DNA from: Candidatus Geoarchaeota archaeon | Lineage (GTDB): Archaea; Thermoproteota; Thermoprotei; Gearchaeales; WAQG01 | Length of the DNA stretch: 9,724 bases | Assembly (NCBI GenBank): GCA_015520395.1 | Contig: WAQG01000230.1 | Coordinates: forward strand, 1-9,724 | Reading direction: 5' to 3' | Shown: positions 1-7,199 of the stretch, in pieces | How positions within the stretch are numbered: position 1 is the first letter of the stretch | Layout of the letters: the number at the start of each line of letters is the position of its first letter | Translations under genes and position numbers: made by a program | The notes under the pieces: generated by a model | Told to the model about the DNA's origin: nothing | Database searches by the model: none | What the model saw: the letters and a program-made list of their open reading frames with translations, nothing else

Positions 1-63
1 AATATATGTTTTCTAGAGCTAGATATATGTTGTATGTGTTTTAGCTCAGGATAAAAGTAATTA

Positions 64-79
64 GGGTTACAAAATACCC
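64..79. promoter_or_regulatory. imperfect inverted repeat upstream of the kor-hdr promoter
   Basis: The 16 bases GGGTTACAAAATACCC carry complementary GGGT and ACCC ends around an AT-rich centre. They end about five bases before the TATA-like element of the operon. This is a possible binding site for a dimeric regulator, but the arms are only four bases long and the match may be chance. Confidence 0.2.
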
Positions 80-84
80 ACGAC

Positions 85-99
85 TTTAAAAAATATATA
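85..99 (+). promoter_or_regulatory. archaeal TATA-box promoter of the kor-hdr operon
   Basis: The run TTTAAAAAATATATA is a strong archaeal TATA-like element in an otherwise mixed sequence. Archaeal transcription usually starts about 25 bases downstream of the box centre, which here falls at roughly 115-122. That leaves a short leader containing the purine-rich ribosome binding site GAGGGGG at 124-130, five bases before the korD ATG. No other good promoter was seen before 7026, so this one probably drives all seven genes. Confidence 0.6.
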
Positions 100-135
100 G
101 GTGAATTTACCTGTAAGTATTGTGAGGGGGAACGT

Positions 136-426
136 ATGGTAGTAAGGCAACAGCCCCGGTTCGCCAACCGGCCGATACAACCCGCCCTCAACATAAAGAT
201 CGCCGACGTCGAGATCGTGGTTAACGAGGAGCTGTGCAAGGGCTGTGGATACTGCATAACCTTCTGCCCGATGAACGTCCTCGACTACAGCCCACACTAC
301 AACAAGAGGGGCGTCCACCCACCAATGGTCAAGGATGCCAGCGCCTGTATAGGCTGTGGGATGTGCGAGGAGATATGCCCCGACTTCGCCATATACCTGA
401 TCAGAAAGGAGGTGTACCTGCCTTGA
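136..426 (+). CDS. korD: 2-oxoacid:ferredoxin oxidoreductase, delta (ferredoxin) subunit
   Basis: This 96-residue protein is a small dicluster ferredoxin. It carries two complete CxxCxxCxxxCP motifs: Cys34, 37, 40 and 44, and Cys71, 74, 77 and 81. These should bind two [4Fe-4S] clusters with the crossed-ligand pattern usual for the family. As the delta subunit of a four-subunit oxoacid oxidoreductase it would pass electrons from the cluster of the beta subunit to free ferredoxin in the cytoplasm. The ATG at 136 has a good ribosome binding site, GAGGGGG at 124-130. The gene is first in the operon and its stop codon overlaps the korA start. The about 30 residues before the first cluster are normal for delta subunits. 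A generic ferredoxin is possible from sequence alone, but position directly before alpha, beta and gamma makes KorD the best call. Confidence 0.9.
   Translation: MVVRQQPRFANRPIQPALNIKIADVEIVVNEELCKGCGYCITFCPMNVLDYSPHYNKRGVHPPMVKDASACIGCGMCEEICPDFAIYLIRKEVYLP
408..414 (+). promoter_or_regulatory. ribosome binding site that fixes the TTG start of korA
   Basis: GGAGGTG lies inside the 3' end of korD, eight bases before the TTG at 423. In the korA frame no ATG occurs before the conserved N-terminal region, the first usable one being at 564, inside the enzyme domain. This site therefore supports a TTG start whose last two bases are also the first two bases of the korD stop (TTGA). Confidence 0.6.
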
Positions 427-1592
427 GTGAGGAGAGGAGGGATGTACTTACTGGAACATATTTCGTCATAGGGGATGTAGCCGCAGCTGAGGGGGCTATC
501 GCTGCAGGATGCAGGTTTTTCGCCGGCTACCCAATCACCCCGTCAAGCGAGCTGGCCGAGCACATGGCGGTCAGGCTCCCGGAGGTAGGAGGAGTATATA
601 TCCAGATGGAGGACGAGCTGGGCTCGATGGCGGCGCTGGTCGGGGCCTCCTACGCGGGGGCAAAGCCCATGACGGCGACAAGCGGCCCCGGATTCAGCCT
701 GATGCAGGAGAATATAGGGCTTGCGGCCATGCTGGAGGCTCCGGTCGTTGTTGTCAATGTTATGAGGGGTGGGCCGAGCACTGGACAGCCGACGAAGCCC
801 GGGCAGCAGGATGTAATGCAGGCTAAGTGGGGGTCGCATGGCGACTATGAGATAATCGCCTTGGCTCCCTCGACGGTTCAGGAGTGTTTCGACTTTACGA
901 TTGAGGCGTTTAACTACGCCGAGCAGTACAGAACCCCTGTAATAGTGCTTATGGATGAGATACTTGGGCATACCAGGGAGAAGCTCGTGATCCCTGAGCC
1001 CGACCAGATACGGGTCGTAAATAGGAAGAGGCCTAAGGTGCCGCCCGAGGAGTACAAGCCCTTCGAGCCGGAGGAGGACTTAGTGCCTCCAATGGCGATA
1101 CTCGGAGAAGGTTACAGGTTCTATGCAACTGGCCTGACCCACAATGAGCAGGGCTTCCCAAGGACGGATGACCCCTACGAGCAGGAGAAGCTTGTGAGGA
1201 GGCTTTGCGACAAGATAAGGAGAAACAAGGAGAAGATAGTTCGGGTAGAGGAGTACATGCTAGAGGACGCCGATGTGGCTGTGATAGCTTTTGGCAGTGT
1301 TGCCAGGGCTGCTAAGGCTGCTGTAAAGCTGGCCCGGAAGAAGGGGATCAGGGCGGGTCTTCTAAGGCTCAAGACGATCTGGCCCTTCCCAGAGCACATA
1401 ATCGAGAGGCTGGCGGAGAGCGTTAAGAGCTTTGTGGTAGCCGAGCTTAACTACGGGCAGATCGTGAGGGAGGTTGAGAGGAGGGTGGATTACAGGAGGA
1501 TAACCTTCCTCCCGAAGTTCGGGGAGGCCCTACACACCCCCCATGAGATTCTAGAGGGTATAGTCAGGTCTGTTAGGGGTGGGAAGCCGTGA
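423..1592 (+). CDS. korA: 2-oxoacid:ferredoxin oxidoreductase, alpha subunit (2-oxoglutarate type)
   Basis: The protein has 389 residues from the TTG at 423. It forms the alpha part of the CoA- and TPP-dependent enzyme that oxidatively decarboxylates a 2-oxoacid, probably 2-oxoglutarate to succinyl-CoA, reducing ferredoxin. The diagnostic YPITPSSE motif, known in archaeal homologues to matter for substrate and CoA handling, is at residues 36-43. TSGPGFSLMQE at 86-96 and RGGPSTGQPT at 115-124 are further alpha-subunit signatures. The C-terminal part (about 285-389) is the transketolase-C-like domain. The reading frame stays open upstream to 234, inside korD, but that part translates korD out of frame, so the upstream ATG is rejected. 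The gene overlaps korB by four bases (GTGA). Alpha and gamma are separate genes here, unlike the fused large subunit of Sulfolobus. Pyruvate or broad 2-oxoacid specificity cannot be excluded. Confidence 0.9.
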   Translation: MSEERRDVLTGTYFVIGDVAAAEGAIAAGCRFFAGYPITPSSELAEHMAVRLPEVGGVYIQMEDELGSMAALVGASYAGAKPMTATSGPGFSLMQENIGLAAMLEAPVVVVNVMRGGPSTGQPTKPGQQDVMQAKWGSHGDYEIIALAPSTVQECFDFTIEAFNYAEQYRTPVIVLMDEILGHTREKLVIPEPDQIRVVNRKRPKVPPEEYKPFEPEEDLVPPMAILGEGYRFYATGLTHNEQGFPRTDDPYEQEKLVRRLCDKIRRNKEKIVRVEEYMLEDADVAVIAFGSVARAAKAAVKLARKKGIRAGLLRLKTIWPFPEHIIERLAESVKSFVVAELNYGQIVREVERRVDYRRITFLPKFGEALHTPHEILEGIVRSVRGGKP

Positions 1593-2476
1593 CAACCGTT
1601 GTTGTCGAGAAGCTTGATGTATTCAAGACCCATCCGCTGGGCAAGTACCTTAGGAGGGGGATGATCCCCCACATATGGTGCACCGGCTGTGGCTACGGCA
1701 TCCTCATGGGCGAGTTCCTAAGGGCCATCGACGAGCTTGGCCTGGATCCCGACAAGATCGTTATAGTCTCGGGGATAGGCTGTATCTCGAGGATCCCAGG
1801 TTACCTCAATCTCGACGGCCTCCACGTTACCCACGGGAGGGCAATAGCGGTGGCGACAGGGGTTAAGCTGGCTAATCCCGACCTTCATGTCGTGGTGTTT
1901 GGAGGAGACGGGGATCTCTTTGCGATAGGCGGAAACCACTTCATCCACGCCGCTAGAAGAAATATAGAGATGACAGTGATATGTGGGAACAACTTTAACT
2001 ACGGTATGACGGGCGGCCAGGTAGCCCCAACCACGCCGCTCCAGGGGAGAACGACGACCTCTCCCTACGGGAACCTTGAGAATCCGTTCAACCTGGTTTA
2101 CCTGGCCGCCGCCGCTGGGGCGACCTACGTGGCTAGGTGGACCGCGATCCATGTGAAGTGGCTTAGGGAGTCCATTAAGAAGGCGCTTATGAAGAAGGGC
2201 TTCTCATTCATCGAGTACATCTCGCCGTGCCCCGAGTACTATGGGAGGAGGAACAGGATGAGGGATCCGCTGGACTGGATGAGGTGGTTTAAGGAGAAGT
2301 CGGTCATAATGAACGGGATAGACCCAGCCAAGGCAGAGCTCAGCATGGACAGGATAGTGGTTGGCGAGTTCGTGGATTATGAGAGGCCTGGGTATGTGGA
2401 GCTCCTCAAGCAGCTTGAGAGGAGGGTTCAGGAGAGCCTAAAGAAGAGGGGTATAAGGACCCATGCAAGGCTGTAG
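1589..2476 (+). CDS. korB: 2-oxoacid:ferredoxin oxidoreductase, beta subunit (TPP-binding)
   Basis: This 295-residue subunit binds thiamine diphosphate and the proximal [4Fe-4S] cluster. The TPP and Mg motif is seen as GGDGDL at 105-110 followed by NNFNYGMTGGQ at 134-144. Cys31 and Cys34 (CTGCGYG), Cys65 and Cys214 match in order and spacing the four cluster ligands of archaeal beta subunits. GIGCISRIPGYLN (62-74) followed by HGRA resembles the GCSSR-type signature of 2-oxoglutarate enzymes, with Arg68 at the position linked to substrate choice in Sulfolobus homologues. That supports Kor over pyruvate oxidoreductase. Start is the GTG at 1589, overlapping the korA stop, with a purine-rich site at 1575-1583. 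Length is typical. The cytoplasmic enzyme is assembled from the four adjacent gene products. Confidence 0.92.
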   Translation: MTTVVVEKLDVFKTHPLGKYLRRGMIPHIWCTGCGYGILMGEFLRAIDELGLDPDKIVIVSGIGCISRIPGYLNLDGLHVTHGRAIAVATGVKLANPDLHVVVFGGDGDLFAIGGNHFIHAARRNIEMTVICGNNFNYGMTGGQVAPTTPLQGRTTTSPYGNLENPFNLVYLAAAAGATYVARWTAIHVKWLRESIKKALMKKGFSFIEYISPCPEYYGRRNRMRDPLDWMRWFKEKSVIMNGIDPAKAELSMDRIVVGEFVDYERPGYVELLKQLERRVQESLKKRGIRTHARL

Positions 2477-2490
2477 GGAGGTGGTGGGTG

Positions 2491-3063
2491 ATGGGTAGGT
2501 ATGAGATAAGGCTTGGGGGCCTGGGTGGCCAGGGGATAATTCTCGCAGGGGTCGTGATCGGGAGGGCTGCCGCCGTCTACGCCGGGATGAACGCCGTCAT
2601 GGGGCAGTCCTACGGCCCAGAGGCCCGTGGCGGGGCGTCTAGGTCTGAGGTTATAATATCGGACGAGGAGATAGACTATCCGAGGACGCTGGAGCCGGAT
2701 CTCCTGGCTGTGATGTCCCAGGCGGCATACGAGAAATACATTGGCGACCTGAAGCCTGGGGGGATACTGGTGATCGACCCGGATCTAGTTAAGGTGGATG
2801 ACCGTGCGAAAAAGGCCTCCAAGATCTATGCTGTCCCTGCTACGAGGATTGCCGAGAGCCTTGGGAGGAGGATCGTTGCAAATATGGTTCTGGTTGGCGC
2901 GCTCACCGCAATAACCAAGCTAGTCCCGAAGGAGGCTATGGAGAACTCTGTTAAGGCGAGCGTGCCCCCCGGCACCGAGGCCCTAAACCTGAGGGCGTTT
3001 AATACCGGCTATGAGTATGGTCTCCGTCTCCTTAAGGAGGGGGAGGTGGAGGTGAAGGCGTGA
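2491..3063 (+). CDS. korC: 2-oxoacid:ferredoxin oxidoreductase, gamma subunit
   Basis: This 190-residue protein is the gamma subunit, which completes the oxoacid oxidoreductase and contributes to CoA binding. GGLGGQG at 9-15 near the N-terminus and QSYGPEARGGASRSEV at 39-54 are the hallmark motifs of the family. Two starts are possible: GTG at 2488 and ATG at 2491. The ribosome binding site GGGAGGTGG at 2476-2484 is six bases from the ATG and only three from the GTG, so the ATG is preferred. A 14-base gap after korB is the largest gap in the operon. The stop overlaps the start of hdrA (TGATG). No unusual residues were noticed. Confidence 0.92.
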   Translation: MGRYEIRLGGLGGQGIILAGVVIGRAAAVYAGMNAVMGQSYGPEARGGASRSEVIISDEEIDYPRTLEPDLLAVMSQAAYEKYIGDLKPGGILVIDPDLVKVDDRAKKASKIYAVPATRIAESLGRRIVANMVLVGALTAITKLVPKEAMENSVKASVPPGTEALNLRAFNTGYEYGLRLLKEGEVEVKA

Positions 3064-5606
3064 TGCCCGACCCTAAGGAGGAGAAGGGTGGAGAGGAGGA
3101 GCCTAGGATAGGGGTCTACGTCTGCCACTGCGGCCTCAACATAGCTGGCGTCCTAGACTGTGGAAAGCTGGCGGAGTATGCATCTAAGCTACCCGGGGTG
3201 GTCGTTGCCAGAGACTATAGGTATATGTGCTCCGACCCAGGGCAGGCACTCATCAAGAAGGATATCAAGGAGCACAACCTTAACAGGGTCGTTGTCGCCG
3301 CCTGCTCGCCCAAGATGCATGAACCCACGTTTAGAAGGGCGGTTGCCGATGCCGGCCTAAATCCGTTCTACTTCGAGATGGCCAATATAAGGGAGCATTG
3401 TAGCTGGTGCCACTCTAAGTGGCCCGAGGAGGCGTTTGAGAAGGCCAAGGACACGATTGCCGCTGCAGTCGCCAAGGTTGGCAGGAATAAGCCGCTTGAG
3501 GAGATAAAGGTTCCTGTGACAAAGAGGGTTTTGATAATCGGGGGTGGCGTGGCTGGGATCAGCGCCGCGCTGGATCTCTCGGATATGGGCTTCGAGGTCA
3601 TAATGGTTGAGAGGGAGCCGAGCATTGGTGGCAGGATGGCTCAGCTTGACAAGACCTTCCCGACCCTGGACTGCTCCATATGTATTCTCGGCCCCCTGAT
3701 GGTCGATGTTGCCAGGAGGCCCAACGTCAAGCTCTACACCTACTCCGAGGTCATAAAGGTTGATGGTTATGTTGGAAACTTTAAGGTCAAGATACTCAAG
3801 AAGCCGAGGTATGTTGATGTCGATAAGTGCAATGCGTGTGGAGAGTGCGAGAAGGTCTGTCCGGTTGAGGTTCCCAATGAATTTGATGAGGGGCTCGGTT
3901 GGAGGAAGGCCATCTACATACCGTTCCCGCAGGCCGTCCCGGCAGCCTACGTTCTCGACGAGAAAAACTGTCTAGGGCTAACGCCCCTTGTCTGCGGGAG
4001 ATGTATGGATGCCTGCAAGGCGGCTGGGGCAGACGCAATAAACTACGGCGATAGGCCGGAGATAATTGAGGAGGAGGTGGGCGCCATAATAGTCGCGACG
4101 GGCTACGACCTGATGGACGTATCGCAGATAAGGGAGTATGGATACGGCTCCTATCCCAACGTGGTGACGGCTCTTGAGCTTGAGAGGCTTATAAATGCGG
4201 CTGGTCCAACGGAGGGTCATGTTATCAGGCCATCCGATGGGAAAACTCCAAAGAAGGTCGCATTTATCCAGTGTGTTGGATCCAGGGATCTTAAGTGGAA
4301 GGATTATTGTACAGGTTTTTGCTGCATGTACACGATAAAGAACGCGATACTTCTTAAGGAGCACTACCCGGACATGGACATCACAGTTTACTACATCGAT
4401 ATCAGGGCCGCCGGGAAGGGCTATGAGGAGTTCTACAGGAGGGCTAGGGGACAGGGCATAAAGTTCGTCCGCGGAAAGCCTGCCGAGATCCTCGAGGACC
4501 CCGATACCCATAACCTGATAATCGTGGGAGAGGACCTGGCCCTCGGCAGGCCGATAAGAGAGGAGTACGACATGGTTGTTCTTTCCCCACCAGCAGTCCC
4601 GAGGTGGGGCAGTGATAAGCTCTCCCAGATACTCAACATACCGGTCGACAGGGCCGGCTTCTTCCTCGAATCCCACCCGAAGCTAAAGCCGATCGATACG
4701 CCCACAGAGGGGATATACATATGTGGAGCCGCCCACGGCCCGAAGGATATTCCATACAGCGTTGCCCAGGCCAGCGGTGCAGCGTCGAGGGCTGCCAGAA
4801 TACTCTCACAGGACTACGTCTCGATAGAGCCCATAATCTCGTACATCCTGCCGGACAGGTGTATAAGGGGTATAAATCCGAAGATAGAGTGTGGGGCCTG
4901 CGCTAGGGTTTGCCCATACAATGCCATAGAGCTTCCACCAGGACAGCCGGCGCGGGTGATACCAGCCAAGTGTCATGGGTGTGGAACATGTGTCGCCGAG
5001 TGCCCATACGACGCCATAATACAGCATCACTTCACGGACGAGCAGATAGCCTCCCAGATAATCGAGTACCTTAAGGAGAACCCGGAGGAGAAGATACTCG
5101 CCTTCACCTGCAACTGGTGTAGCTACGCTGGCGCGGACCTGGCGGGAACCAGCAGGTATGAGTATCCGCCCAACGCAAGGCTGATAAGGGTGATGTGCTC
5201 CGGCAGGATAGACAGGGATCTGGTCTACCTGGCCTTCCGGATGGGGGCCGGGATGGTTCTCGTCTCTGGCTGCAGGCTCACAGAGTTTGGCAGCGACTGT
5301 CACTACATATCCGGAAACGTCCAGGCCAAGAGGAGGTTTGAGGCTTATAAGAGGACCCTCGTGAGGGCTGGCCTGACACCCTCAAGGCTCAGGCTAGAGT
5401 GGGTCTCCGCCGCTGAGGGCGATAAGTGGGCGGCGATAATGACGGATATGGTCAAGGAGCTTAAGAAGCTAGGCCCGGAGAAGATAAAGGCCGAGAACGC
5501 CAAGCTAAGGCCCTTCCTGGATAAGATGCTTAGAAAGGCGTGGCAGATCCAGCCTGTCCTGAGGAGCTTTTGGGGCGAGAAGAGGGAGGTGGTGAAGCGT
5601 GTCTGA
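3063..5606 (+). CDS. hdrA: heterodisulfide reductase subunit A with fused MvhD domain
   Basis: This 847-residue protein is the flavin and electron-distribution subunit of an Hdr-type complex. An N-terminal Fe-S domain (about 15-140) has Cys21, 23, 56, 81, 113 and 116. A thioredoxin-reductase-like FAD domain follows, with IGGGVAGISAAL near 159-170, acidic E183, and the HdrA signature DCSICIL at 203-209. An inserted ferredoxin domain (about 252-328) has Cys256, 259, 262 and 266, then Cys303, 311, 314 and 318. FIQCVGSRD (401-409) and YYIDIRAAGKGYEEFY (443-458) are typical of the family. A second ferredoxin domain has Cys600, 610, 613 and 617, then Cys637, 640, 643 and 647. Residues about 680-800 are an MvhD domain (Cys683, 686, 712, 737, 746), which normally receives electrons from a hydrogenase or formate dehydrogenase. 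A charged tail of about 45 residues follows. ATG 3063 is chosen over GTG 3060; GGAGGTG at 3048-3054 serves either. The complex may bifurcate or confurcate electrons with ferredoxin. Confidence 0.9.
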   Translation: MPDPKEEKGGEEEPRIGVYVCHCGLNIAGVLDCGKLAEYASKLPGVVVARDYRYMCSDPGQALIKKDIKEHNLNRVVVAACSPKMHEPTFRRAVADAGLNPFYFEMANIREHCSWCHSKWPEEAFEKAKDTIAAAVAKVGRNKPLEEIKVPVTKRVLIIGGGVAGISAALDLSDMGFEVIMVEREPSIGGRMAQLDKTFPTLDCSICILGPLMVDVARRPNVKLYTYSEVIKVDGYVGNFKVKILKKPRYVDVDKCNACGECEKVCPVEVPNEFDEGLGWRKAIYIPFPQAVPAAYVLDEKNCLGLTPLVCGRCMDACKAAGADAINYGDRPEIIEEEVGAIIVATGYDLMDVSQIREYGYGSYPNVVTALELERLINAAGPTEGHVIRPSDGKTPKKVAFIQCVGSRDLKWKDYCTGFCCMYTIKNAILLKEHYPDMDITVYYIDIRAAGKGYEEFYRRARGQGIKFVRGKPAEILEDPDTHNLIIVGEDLALGRPIREEYDMVVLSPPAVPRWGSDKLSQILNIPVDRAGFFLESHPKLKPIDTPTEGIYICGAAHGPKDIPYSVAQASGAASRAARILSQDYVSIEPIISYILPDRCIRGINPKIECGACARVCPYNAIELPPGQPARVIPAKCHGCGTCVAECPYDAIIQHHFTDEQIASQIIEYLKENPEEKILAFTCNWCSYAGADLAGTSRYEYPPNARLIRVMCSGRIDRDLVYLAFRMGAGMVLVSGCRLTEFGSDCHYISGNVQAKRRFEAYKRTLVRAGLTPSRLRLEWVSAAEGDKWAAIMTDMVKELKKLGPEKIKAENAKLRPFLDKMLRKAWQIQPVLRSFWGEKREVVKRV

Positions 5607-6144
5607 GGCTGTTGTTGAGAGGAAGGTTCTTCAGGAGCTCGAGGAGGACATCCAACGGCTCGTAGAGATCTACGAGCTTGAAAGGAAGGCCGCCTTCTGC
5701 TACCAGTGCGGAACCTGCTCGGGCAGCTGCCCAGTATTTATGGCCGAGCCCGAGTATAATCCGAGGAAGATGATAATGAGCCTTGCCAGTGGCACGTGGC
5801 AGAGCTTTATAAACAGCGAGGTGGCCTGGCTCTGCGCAATGTGTCACACGTGCCTCGAGAGGTGTCCACAGAGGATCGAGGTCTCAGAGATTCTTACGGA
5901 GGTTAGGAATATACTTGCTAGGAGGGGCATACTTCCTGATATTATAGCGGAGAAGCTTAGGAGGGTGATGGAGAGGGGGATGTCGGCCCCCTACTCAAAG
6001 CTGATTGATAAGAGGAGGGCGCGGTACGGGCTTCCGCCAGCCCCGGTCTTCGATGCCGAGGCCGCCAAGCTGGTCTTTGACATCTTCGCGGTTAACCATG
6101 TTTTGGCTGCGAAGAAGGCTAGGGAGGGTGGTGGTTCGCCATGA
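5599..6144 (+). CDS. hdrC: heterodisulfide reductase subunit C
   Basis: This 181-residue protein carries two [4Fe-4S] motifs, Cys34, 37, 40 and 44 and Cys79, 82, 85 and 89, both ending in Cys-Pro. The second lies in the HdrC-type context LCAMCHTCLERCP. HdrC relays electrons from the HdrA clusters to the catalytic HdrB subunit in the cytoplasm. No membrane segment is seen, so this is the soluble HdrABC form and not the cytochrome-linked HdrDE form. The GTG start at 5599 lies eight bases inside the end of hdrA and has GGAGGTGG at 5585-5592. The stop overlaps the hdrB start (ATGA). The C-terminal region (about 110-181) is helical and charged; its length is normal for HdrC. Confidence 0.9.
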   Translation: MSEAVVERKVLQELEEDIQRLVEIYELERKAAFCYQCGTCSGSCPVFMAEPEYNPRKMIMSLASGTWQSFINSEVAWLCAMCHTCLERCPQRIEVSEILTEVRNILARRGILPDIIAEKLRRVMERGMSAPYSKLIDKRRARYGLPPAPVFDAEAAKLVFDIFAVNHVLAAKKAREGGGSP

Positions 6145-7025
6145 CCCTTAAGTACGCCTGGTTCCCGGGTTGCTGGGTTGCCTACAGGATGCCCTATGTA
6201 GAGAAGTCCGATCGGCTGGTTATGGAGAGGTTTGGCATAGAGATTGAGGAGATGAAGGGTGCGACCTGCTGCCCCGAGGCCCAGTTCATGGAGGCGGTTG
6301 ACAGGCGGGCTTGGCTGACGCTCGCCGCCAGGAACATATCGATAGCCGAGGGGATGGGGAGGGACATCCTGACACCCTGTCCTGGATGCTACGAGACACT
6401 TAAGATGGCTAGGGGTATCCTCAAGGAGGATGAGGAGATGGCTGGCATAGTTGGTGAAGCTCTGAAAAAGATAGGTGTAGTTTACCGCGGAACCTCAGAT
6501 ACAACACATCTGGCCGGCGTCCTTTACGATAAGGTTGGGATAGAGGCGATAAGGAAGGCTATAGTCAGGCCGCTAACCGGCCTTAGGGTTGCAGTTCACT
6601 ATGGCTGCCACCTCCTGAGGCCCAGCAAGTACCTCGACTTTGACGATCCAACCTCACCTAGGAAGCTGGATGAGCTGGTGGAGGCTACAGGGGCTGTAAG
6701 CGTCAACTATATGAGAAAGACCATGTGTTGTGGCGGGCCAGCGGGGGTGGTTGATAGGGAGATAGGTATTAAGATACTGAGGGAGAAGCTTTACTGGATA
6801 AAGAAGGCGAAGGTTGACGCGATAGTGGTCGCATGCCCGTCCTGTTACATGCACATGGATGGAAACCAACCCTACGTCGAAGAGATGTTCGAGGAGAAGT
6901 ATAGCATCCCAGTACTATGGTACACTGAGCTCCTTAACTGGGCAATGGGAGTAGATCCAAAGGATCTAAAATTCTACCATAGGGTCAGGATAGACCCACT
7001 TCTCGAAAAGCTCGGGCTGACGTAG
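6141..7025 (+). CDS. hdrB: heterodisulfide reductase subunit B
   Basis: This 294-residue protein has two complete CCG domains. The first has Cys11, Cys43-Cys44 and Cys80-x2-Cys83; the second has Cys156, Cys196-Cys197 and Cys232-x2-Cys235. In HdrB these ten cysteines hold two non-cubane [4Fe-4S] clusters that cleave a disulfide, CoM-S-S-CoB in methanogens. All ten are present, so a disulfide-type reaction is chemically plausible. The substrate in this organism is unknown, since nothing in the window points to methanogenesis. The ATG at 6141 overlaps the hdrC stop. It is the last gene of the operon and is followed by a T-rich stretch. CCG proteins also occur in succinate dehydrogenases, glycolate oxidases and lactate-utilisation proteins, but the neighbouring hdrA and hdrC make HdrB the clear call. 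Confidence 0.9.
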   Translation: MTLKYAWFPGCWVAYRMPYVEKSDRLVMERFGIEIEEMKGATCCPEAQFMEAVDRRAWLTLAARNISIAEGMGRDILTPCPGCYETLKMARGILKEDEEMAGIVGEALKKIGVVYRGTSDTTHLAGVLYDKVGIEAIRKAIVRPLTGLRVAVHYGCHLLRPSKYLDFDDPTSPRKLDELVEATGAVSVNYMRKTMCCGGPAGVVDREIGIKILREKLYWIKKAKVDAIVVACPSCYMHMDGNQPYVEEMFEEKYSIPVLWYTELLNWAMGVDPKDLKFYHRVRIDPLLEKLGLT

Positions 7026-7048
7026 AAGGTCAGAGTTATTCTCCAAAA

Positions 7049-7067
7049 TTATTTATTGTTTCTATTT
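7049..7067 (+). terminator. T-rich terminator of the kor-hdr operon
   Basis: A T-dominated stretch with runs such as TTATTTATTGTTTCTATTT begins about 24 bases after the hdrB stop. Archaeal RNA polymerase commonly terminates at such T-rich tracts on the coding strand without needing a hairpin. It is the first such tract after the operon. Confidence 0.45.
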
Positions 7068-7134
7068 GCATCAACATATTCTGTGGGCTTTAGTAATTCA
7101 ATTAATCTAGTTTCACAGCCACCACCTAGCGATT

Positions 7135-7163
7135 CCGTTAGATAGCTATAGGTCTTCCAACGG
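7135..7163. repeat. inverted repeat CCGTT / AACGG
   Basis: CCGTTAGA at 7135-7142 can pair with TCT and AACGG at 7153-7163, giving five plus three base pairs with a three-base bulge. It is a weak hairpin on its own and is listed because others follow closely. Confidence 0.25.
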
Positions 7164-7174
7164 TGTTGGGGAGC

Positions 7175-7199
7175 AACTTTGTATGCTACAGCCAAAGTT
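7175..7199. repeat. inverted repeat AACTTTG / CAAAGTT
   Basis: A perfect seven-base inverted repeat (7175-7181 and 7193-7199) surrounds an 11-base loop. It is too far from hdrB and lacks a following T-run, so it is not a typical terminator. It may be part of an RNA structure or an operator. Confidence 0.35.

Noticed and set aside
234..422. Upstream extension of the alpha-subunit frame to an ATG at 234
   Set aside because: This part lies inside korD, reads its cysteine-rich codons out of frame, and has no family similarity. The TTG at 423 has a good ribosome binding site and gives the normal length.
3978..4676. Long open frame on the minus strand opposite hdrA
   Set aside because: The hdrA frame carries full family motifs throughout. 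The minus-strand product has no recognisable domain and is a codon-bias shadow. The same applies to the other minus-strand frames.
7175..7199. Hairpin as intrinsic terminator of the kor-hdr operon
   Set aside because: It lies 150 bases after hdrB and is not followed by a T-run; the T-rich tract at 7049-7067 is a better candidate.
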